A stretch of DNA of 34,998 nt from Bryobacterales bacterium (GTDB lineage: Bacteria > Acidobacteriota > Terriglobia > Bryobacterales > Bryobacteraceae), in assembly GCA_016789755.1 (NCBI GenBank), contig JAEUQG010000038.1:1-34998 (forward strand), in the 5' to 3' direction. Of the stretch, positions 30,263 through 34,998 are shown in pieces. The position numbers were made by a program, and so were the translations under genes. The notes below the pieces were generated by a model. It ran no database searches, had not been told where the DNA came from, and saw nothing but the letters and a program-made list of their open reading frames with translations. Each line of letters begins with the position of its first letter. The stretch's first letter is position 1.

Positions 30263-32469
30263 AACGCTTCATCGTCCTCCTCTTCCTCTCCGCCGCGCTC
30301 CTCGCCGCGCAGACCGGCGAAGTCTACTCGCGCATCGCTGACCTCATTCAAGCCGAGCGTCAGCAGAAGAACATCCCAGCCATCGCCATCGCCCTGCTCG
30401 ACCATCAGGGCCGCGTCTGGACTCACACCCAGGGCGAGGCCGCCGAAAACTCCGTCTACCGCGTCGGCTCCGTCTCCAAGCTCTTCACCGGCATCGCCAT
30501 CATGCAGATGGTCCAAGTGGGCAAGCTTGATCTCGACGCCCCCGTCACTCGCTACCTGCCCGATTTCCAACCCCGTAATCCCTTCGGCGGCGACATCACC
30601 CTCCGCATGCTCATGAGCCATCGCGCCGGACTTGTCCGCGAACCCGTCGCCGGCCATTACTTCGACAACTCCTCCGTCACACTCAAACAAACCGTCGCCA
30701 GCCTCAATCAAACCGAACTCGTCTACAAGCCCGGCACGCGCACCAAGTACTCCAATGCCGGCATCGCCGTCGTCGGCCGCATCATCGAAGCCGTCAGCGA
30801 ACGCCCCTTCGCCGAATACATGAAGTCCGTCCTCCTCGACCCGCTCGGCATGCGCTCCAGCGGTTTCCTCCTCACCCCATCCCTCCAAAAACTGCTCGCC
30901 CCCGCCTGGATGTGGACCTACGACGGCCGCCGTTTCCGCGCCCCTCAGTTTGAACTCGGCATGGCCCCCGCCGGCAGCCTCTATGCCTCCATGGAGGATA
31001 TGACGAAGTTCGTCAAATGCCTGTTCGACAAGGGCGCTCCCATCCTCGATCCCAAAACCCTCCAGCAAATGTGGCAGCCGCAGTACGGGGCCAACTACGG
31101 ACTCGGCTTCCGCCTCGGCAACGTCGGCGCCGCCCGCTCCGTCTCCCACGGCGGAGCCATCTACGGCTTCGCCACCGACCTCACCGTGCTCCCCGAAGAA
31201 AAACTCGCGGCTATCGTGGTCGTCAACATGGATAGCGCCAACGCCGTCGCCACCCGCATCGCCCACCAGGCCCTCCGCTGGCTTCTGCAAGCGGCCCGCA
31301 ACGAACCCCTCGAAACTCTTCCCTCCATCGCCGACCTCACCGTCGATGAGGCCCGCCGCCTCTCCGCCCGCTACGGCGAAGGCGAGGAAGCCGCCGACCT
31401 GTACTCCCGCGCTAACCGCCTGTACAGGGTTCCTGTACGTGGCGGCTCCCGTATCCAGCTCCGCCGCCTTGGTGGCGACCTCATCGCTGACGATCTGTTG
31501 GGCTTCGGCGACCGTCCCAAACTCAATACTCGCCAACCCGTCCCCAAACCCGCTCCCGTCAACAACGACTTCCGCCGCTACCTCGGCGAATACGGCTGGG
31601 ACCACAATATTCTCTACATCCTCGAGCACGAAGGGAAGCTCACCGCCCTCATCGAGTGGTACGACTACTATCCCCTCACCGCCGAAACTCCCAATACCTT
31701 CCGCTTCCCCGATTGGGGTCTCTACGACGGCGAGCGCCTTCAGTTCACTCCCGAAGGCGTCCGTGCCGGCGGAGTCCTCTTCCCCCGCCGGCAGGCCGCG
31801 GCCCAGGGTCCCGTATTCCGCATCCAGCCCCGCAGGCCCGTTCCCGATCTCACCCGTGAAGCCCTTGCCGCCAGGCCCCCCGAGGAGAAGCGCGACTTCC
31901 GCCCCTCCAGCCTCATCGATCTCACCACCCTCGACAACACCGTCAAACTCGATATCCGCTACGCCGGTACGGACAATTTCCTCTCCACCCCTGTCTACAC
32001 CCAAGCTAAAGCCTTCCTCCAGCGCCCTGCCGCCGAAGCCCTCGTCCGCGCCCATCGCGAACTGAACAAACTCGGCTACGGCCTCCTCATTCACGATGCC
32101 TACCGCCCCTGGTACGTCACCAAAATTTTCTGGGACGCCACCCCCGACGACAAGCGCATCTTCGTTGCTGACCCAGCCAAAGGTTCCCGTCACAATCGCG
32201 GCTGCGCCGTCGATCTCACCCTCTACGACCTCGCCTCCGGCCAGCCCGTCGAAATGCCCGGTCTCTACGACGAAATGTCCGAACGCTCCTACCCGGATTA
32301 TCCTGGAAGTACATCCCTCGCACGCTGGCACCGCGAAGTGTTGCGCGCCGCGATGGAAGGCCAGGGATTCCAGGTGTTCGATGTCGAATGGTGGCATTTC
32401 GACTACAAAGATTGGGAGCTCTACCCCATCGGCGCCGCTACCTTTGAGTCCATTGCCTCGAAGGAGTAG
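30259..32469 (+). CDS. Secreted fusion of a serine beta-lactamase-like domain and a VanX-like D-Ala-D-Ala dipeptidase
   Basis: The 736-residue protein has a signal peptide (about 1-18). A class C beta-lactamase/penicillin-binding-like serine hydrolase domain follows (about 20-345), with S71-V-S-K74, Y164-S-N166 and H297-G-G299 as the three active-site motifs. A middle region (about 360-525) resembles the beta-rich tail found after such domains. The last 190 residues are an M15D peptidase: DIRYAGTDNFL, R616 in DAYRPW, the zinc ligands H645 and D652 in SRHNRGCAVDL, E710 and H713 in EWWHFDY. Both active sites are complete. The two halves suggest hydrolysis of D-amino-acid peptides or recycling of peptidoglycan fragments. 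The ATG overlaps the preceding stop; the frame from 29818 is a shadow extension. Confidence 0.9.
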   Translation: MKRFIVLLFLSAALLAAQTGEVYSRIADLIQAERQQKNIPAIAIALLDHQGRVWTHTQGEAAENSVYRVGSVSKLFTGIAIMQMVQVGKLDLDAPVTRYLPDFQPRNPFGGDITLRMLMSHRAGLVREPVAGHYFDNSSVTLKQTVASLNQTELVYKPGTRTKYSNAGIAVVGRIIEAVSERPFAEYMKSVLLDPLGMRSSGFLLTPSLQKLLAPAWMWTYDGRRFRAPQFELGMAPAGSLYASMEDMTKFVKCLFDKGAPILDPKTLQQMWQPQYGANYGLGFRLGNVGAARSVSHGGAIYGFATDLTVLPEEKLAAIVVVNMDSANAVATRIAHQALRWLLQAARNEPLETLPSIADLTVDEARRLSARYGEGEEAADLYSRANRLYRVPVRGGSRIQLRRLGGDLIADDLLGFGDRPKLNTRQPVPKPAPVNNDFRRYLGEYGWDHNILYILEHEGKLTALIEWYDYYPLTAETPNTFRFPDWGLYDGERLQFTPEGVRAGGVLFPRRQAAAQGPVFRIQPRRPVPDLTREALAARPPEEKRDFRPSSLIDLTTLDNTVKLDIRYAGTDNFLSTPVYTQAKAFLQRPAAEALVRAHRELNKLGYGLLIHDAYRPWYVTKIFWDATPDDKRIFVADPAKGSRHNRGCAVDLTLYDLASGQPVEMPGLYDEMSERSYPDYPGSTSLARWHREVLRAAMEGQGFQVFDVEWWHFDYKDWELYPIGAATFESIASKE
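31419..31443 (-). repeat. Copy 1 of an imperfect inverted repeat carrying a CCTGTACAGG palindrome
   Basis: Read on the minus strand, this 25-nt segment matches 32534-32558 at 23 positions. It contains the palindrome CCTGTACAGG (31419-31428). Additional CCTGTAC copies occur at 31398-31404 and 31432-31438. It lies in the linker-like middle of the beta-lactamase/VanX fusion gene. Confidence 0.55.
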
Positions 32470-32473
32470 CACA

Positions 32474-33115
32474 ATGCCCCAGGTTGATTCCCTCCAAATC
32501 GGAAAGATCAGTAGTCAAAACGGCTTCCGGACCGCGACGTACAAGAACCCTGTACAGGGTCCCTTGCACCTCGGTATGGAAGGTTTCGCCGGCGACCGGC
32601 AGGCCGACCGGCGTTACCACGGTGGCCCCGACAAGGCCGCGCTCGTCTACAGCCACGACCACTACGCCCCCTGGCACGCGGAGCTGTTCCCTACCCCCCT
32701 TCCCCCAGGCGCCTTCGGTGAGAACATCCTTGTCTCCGGAATGACGGAGCAGGATGTCTGCGTCGGTGACATCTACCAACTCGGCCTGGCGCAGGTGCAA
32801 ATCAGCCAACCCCGCCAGCCCTGCGGCAAACAAGCCCGCCGCTGGGGCATCGCAGACCTCGTCCAGCAGATCAACAAGCGCGGCTGGACCGGCTGGTATC
32901 TCCGCGTCCTGCGCGAAGGCCTCGTCCAGGCCGGCGACAGCTTTCAACTCCTTGCCCGTCCTCATCCGGAATGGCCCGTCCCCCTTGCCCATCAGGTGAT
33001 GCACTTCCGCAAGACGGACGCCGCCGCGGCCTCCGCCCTCGCCGCCTGTCCCGCACTCGCTCGGGATTGGGTGGACGAACTCAGCCTCCGCGTCGCCAAA
33101 CTCCGCCGCGCCTGA
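32474..33115 (+). CDS. MOSC domain protein, YiiM-like
   Basis: The 213-residue protein is a MOSC-domain protein of the YiiM type. It has GFAGDRQADRRYHGGPDKAALVYSHDHYAPW and PGAFGENILVSGMTEQDVCVGDIY near the N terminus, and the conserved Cys in QPRQPCGKQARRWG. MOSC domains bind sulfur carried on a Cys or a molybdopterin cofactor, and YiiM-type proteins reduce N-hydroxylated compounds. It should be cytoplasmic. It starts 4 nt after the preceding stop, so it belongs to the same transcript. The second copy of an inverted repeat lies within codons 21-29. The exact substrate is unknown. The open frame extending back to 32096 shadows the previous gene. Confidence 0.88.
   Translation: MPQVDSLQIGKISSQNGFRTATYKNPVQGPLHLGMEGFAGDRQADRRYHGGPDKAALVYSHDHYAPWHAELFPTPLPPGAFGENILVSGMTEQDVCVGDIYQLGLAQVQISQPRQPCGKQARRWGIADLVQQINKRGWTGWYLRVLREGLVQAGDSFQLLARPHPEWPVPLAHQVMHFRKTDAAAASALAACPALARDWVDELSLRVAKLRRA
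32534..32560 (+). repeat. Copy 2 of the inverted repeat, with a perfect 14-bp palindrome
   Basis: ACCCTGTACAGGGT (32547-32560) is a perfect palindrome. The 25 nt at 32534-32558 match the reverse complement of 31419-31443 with mismatches only at positions 3 and 11. GTACA (32539-32543) and TGTAC (32551-32555) can also pair as a small hairpin. It lies near the start of the MOSC gene. Confidence 0.55.
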
Positions 33116-33167
33116 ACCAGGAACAAAACTCGCCCGCGTCGTGTCCAAGTGGACAACGAGGCTTACG

Positions 33168-34457
33168 ATGCGAATCCACAATCTCCCGGTTCTCCTCGCC
33201 GCGTTCACCGCGCTGGCAACATCGTCCTTCTCCTGCCCCTGCGAACTTATCCCATCGCCGTGCCAGGCCGTCGGCCGCTCCCAAACCGCTTTCCTCGGAA
33301 CCGCGCTCCGCAACATCCATCAGGACAACCGCATTCTCACCACGGTTCGCATCGACCGCGTCTTCCAAGGCCAACTCCCCGTCGAGATCAACTTCATCAC
33401 GGAGCTGCTGCCGGGCAAGCAATATCTCATCTATGCCACCTCCGGCCCCTCCTCCTTCACCCCCACTTTCTGCGAGCCCGCCCTCGACATAGCCGCCGCC
33501 CGCGAGCACCTCGACTTCCTCCACATCTTCTCCCAAGGCCGCTCCCCCACCACCGTTACCGGCGCCGTCGAACACGACCGGTCGGACCATCCCATGCGCG
33601 GTGTACGCTTGACGCTCCATTCGAACACTCGCAATTTCGAAACTGTCACCGCCGCCGATGGCCGCTACGCGTTCCAGGACATCCCGCCCGGCGGCTATGT
33701 CCTCCGCGCCGAACAACCCGGCTTCGCCTTGCTAGGGGGCGGCTATCGCCTCAGCGTCTCATCCGGCGCCTGCACGACAGCACGCCTCGCCATGGCGATC
33801 GACCGCCGCATCCACGGCACGGTGCGCTCTTCCACCGGCATCCCCGTCAAGGGTGCGCGCATCGTTCTCGCCCTGCCCGCCCGTAACGGCGCCCTAAGAA
33901 TCCACAGTGAAGACCGCACCGATGCCGAAGGCAACTACGACTTCCCGGCTCTCGATTCCGGCGAATACTACCTCGGCTTCAATCTCAACGTAACCCCGAT
34001 CCCCTCTTCACCCCACATCCCCACGTTCTACCCCGGAGTCCGCCATCGGCGCGATGCCGTCCCCATCTTCGTCCCCGACGCCGCCACCCACCTCCGCTAC
34101 GATCTCACCGAACCCGAACGCCTCCCCGTCGTCACCGTACGCGGCAAGGCAGTTGGCGCCGGCGGCACCCCCCCTCCCGGCGAGACCGGCATCAGCCTCA
34201 CCGGCGAGGACGGCCATGAGTCCATCGCCATCGCCATCCGCCCGAAAGCCGACGGTTCCTTCCAATTCCAATACTGCAAGGGCCTCCGCTTCTTCATCAA
34301 TGCCTACGCCTACCACGACCCGACCGAAACGGTTCACACCACCGAGACGCAATCCGCCGTCGCCGCCGGCGAAACCGAACTCCTCCTGATCCTCACCGAA
34401 CCGCAGCGGCCCGCCCCCGGCGCCACGGAGCGGGTCAGCAATCCTACAACTCCATAG
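33168..34457 (+). CDS. Secreted protein with NTR/TIMP-like N terminus and carboxypeptidase-regulatory repeats
   Basis: The 429-residue protein has a signal peptide (MRIHNLPVLLAAFTALATSS). A Cys-rich region follows (about 22-125; SCPCELIPSPCQAVGRSQTAFLGTA, then RIDRVFQGQLP, KQYLIYAT and a later Cys in TFCEPALD), resembling bacterial NTR/TIMP-like domains. Two beta-sandwich repeats of the carboxypeptidase-regulatory type come next: TVTGAVEH...GRYAFQDIPPGGYVLRAEQPGF (about 128-190) and IHGTVRSSTG...GNYDFPALDSGEYYLGFN (about 213-275). The last 150 residues are less defined. No catalytic residues are visible; an envelope or surface-binding role is inferred. ATG 33168 has GAGG 6 nt upstream and starts the signal peptide; an in-frame GTG at 33141 is less likely. 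It overlaps the convergent glgC end by 14 nt. Confidence 0.75.
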   Translation: MRIHNLPVLLAAFTALATSSFSCPCELIPSPCQAVGRSQTAFLGTALRNIHQDNRILTTVRIDRVFQGQLPVEINFITELLPGKQYLIYATSGPSSFTPTFCEPALDIAAAREHLDFLHIFSQGRSPTTVTGAVEHDRSDHPMRGVRLTLHSNTRNFETVTAADGRYAFQDIPPGGYVLRAEQPGFALLGGGYRLSVSSGACTTARLAMAIDRRIHGTVRSSTGIPVKGARIVLALPARNGALRIHSEDRTDAEGNYDFPALDSGEYYLGFNLNVTPIPSSPHIPTFYPGVRHRRDAVPIFVPDAATHLRYDLTEPERLPVVTVRGKAVGAGGTPPPGETGISLTGEDGHESIAIAIRPKADGSFQFQYCKGLRFFINAYAYHDPTETVHTTETQSAVAAGETELLLILTEPQRPAPGATERVSNPTTP

Positions 34458-34998
34458 ACGCAATCTCCACCCGTGACCGCCGTCCTTCCACCACCACAAT
34501 CCCGCTCTCCGTTACGTGATACAACTGCCGGTCCCGAGCCACATCGTAGCCGATCATCGCCCCTTCCGGCACTCGCACATTCTTATCCAAAATCGCCCGC
34601 CGCACCTTCGCCCCTCTCCCGATGTCGCAATTGTCAAACACCACCGAATCTTCCACCACAGCGCCCGTGTGGATCTTCACACCCCGTCCTACCACCGACC
34701 GGTGCACCGACCCGCCCGACATGATCGATCCCCCCGCCACAATCGAGTCGATCGCCTGTCCCCGCCGCCCTTCTTCATCGAACGTGAACTTCGCCGGCGC
34801 ATCGTCATACGCCGCCGATCGCAGCGGCCACTGCTTGTTGTACAAATTCAACTGCGGAGTCACCGACCGCAGATCCATGCACGCTTCGTAATAAGCATCC
34901 AACGTCCCCACATCCCGCCAGTACGCCACCTGATTCTCCGGATCCCCAGGTATCCGGTTCTTTGCAAAGTCGTACGCGTACATGTCCCCGCGCTCCAC
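34444..34998 (-). CDS. glgC: Glucose-1-phosphate adenylyltransferase, C-terminal part (runs off right edge)
   Basis: The 184 visible codons contain VAYWRDVGTLDAYYEACMDL, the hallmark near the end of the GlgC catalytic domain. They are followed by the left-handed beta-helix: IVAGGSIMSGGSVHRSVVGRGVKIHTGAVVEDSVV and DKNVRVPEGAMIGYD. ADP-glucose pyrophosphorylase makes the ADP-glucose used by glycogen synthase, and the C-terminal helix mediates allosteric control and oligomer contacts. The N-terminal ATP-binding region lies beyond the window; the GTG at the edge is probably an internal Val. The stop lies inside the 3' end of the convergent secreted-protein gene (14-nt overlap). A glgA start is found at the opposite window edge. 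Confidence 0.93.
   Translation of the reverse strand: MERGDMYAYDFAKNRIPGDPENQVAYWRDVGTLDAYYEACMDLRSVTPQLNLYNKQWPLRSAAYDDAPAKFTFDEEGRRGQAIDSIVAGGSIMSGGSVHRSVVGRGVKIHTGAVVEDSVVFDNCDIGRGAKVRRAILDKNVRVPEGAMIGYDVARDRQLYHVTESGIVVVEGRRSRVEIASMEL

Noticed and set aside
30160..32472. 770-codon antisense frame opposite the beta-lactamase/VanX gene (and the similar 614-codon one at 27868-29712)
   Set aside because: Same codon-bias artefact; both active sites are in the plus-strand product.

Overview
The window looks like a high-GC chromosomal segment of an acidobacterium of the Solibacter/Bryobacter type. This is inferred from gene content: an Oar-like TonB-dependent receptor beside a membrane-anchored winged-helix regulator, several exported Gfo/Idh/MocA oxidoreductases, a DUF1080 protein, NHL and PEGA-kinase proteins, and a sulfatase. 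No rRNA or other phylogenetic marker is present. Coding strands are very rich in C at third codon positions, which creates long antisense open frames that are not genes. Genes are densely packed. The longest non-coding stretches are about 284 nt (2115-2398) and 242 nt (10968-11209), and many neighbours overlap by 4 nt or converge within 12 nt.

Layout. 1-2114 (minus): cobalamin adenosyltransferase, Tat-exported sulfatase, and the first 13 codons of what looks like glycogen synthase. 2115-2398: an intergenic region with an unusual set of inverted repeats and a TATAAT promoter. 2399-6737 (plus): MFS transporter, NHL propeller, SAM methyltransferase and class III aminotransferase in one tight run. 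6738-7786 (minus): RlpA-like lipoprotein and a lipocalin-like protein. 7880-8102 (plus): a complete transcription unit for a 23-residue Lys/Ala peptide. 8121-10459 (minus): a YacL-like PIN/TRAM protein with ispD and ispF. 10563-10967 (minus): an RRM protein. 11210-11283: tRNA-Gln(CUG). 11309-12742 (minus): Tat-exported Gfo/Idh/MocA protein.

12803-23702 (plus) is the most distinctive region. A membrane-anchored winged-helix regulator is flanked by two similar tandem GAAC-n-GTTC sites, one before itself and one before the TonB-dependent receptor. The receptor is followed by two exported Gfo/Idh/MocA proteins, an FG-GAP propeller fused to DUF1080, a YdcZ-type transporter and an aldo/keto reductase. 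A ROK-family protein (minus) and deoC (plus) follow. Together they suggest uptake and oxidative (3-keto type) processing of a sugar or glycoside, with later steps in the cytoplasm; the substrate cannot be read from the sequence.

25657-27880 (minus): glutathione peroxidase with a signal peptide, and a PEGA-domain Ser/Thr kinase. 27928-34457 (plus): acyl-CoA ligase, enoyl-CoA hydratase-like protein, a serine beta-lactamase-like/VanX-like dipeptidase fusion, a MOSC protein and a secreted protein with an NTR-like start and carboxypeptidase-regulatory repeats. 34444-34998 (minus): the C-terminal part of GlgC, running off the right edge.
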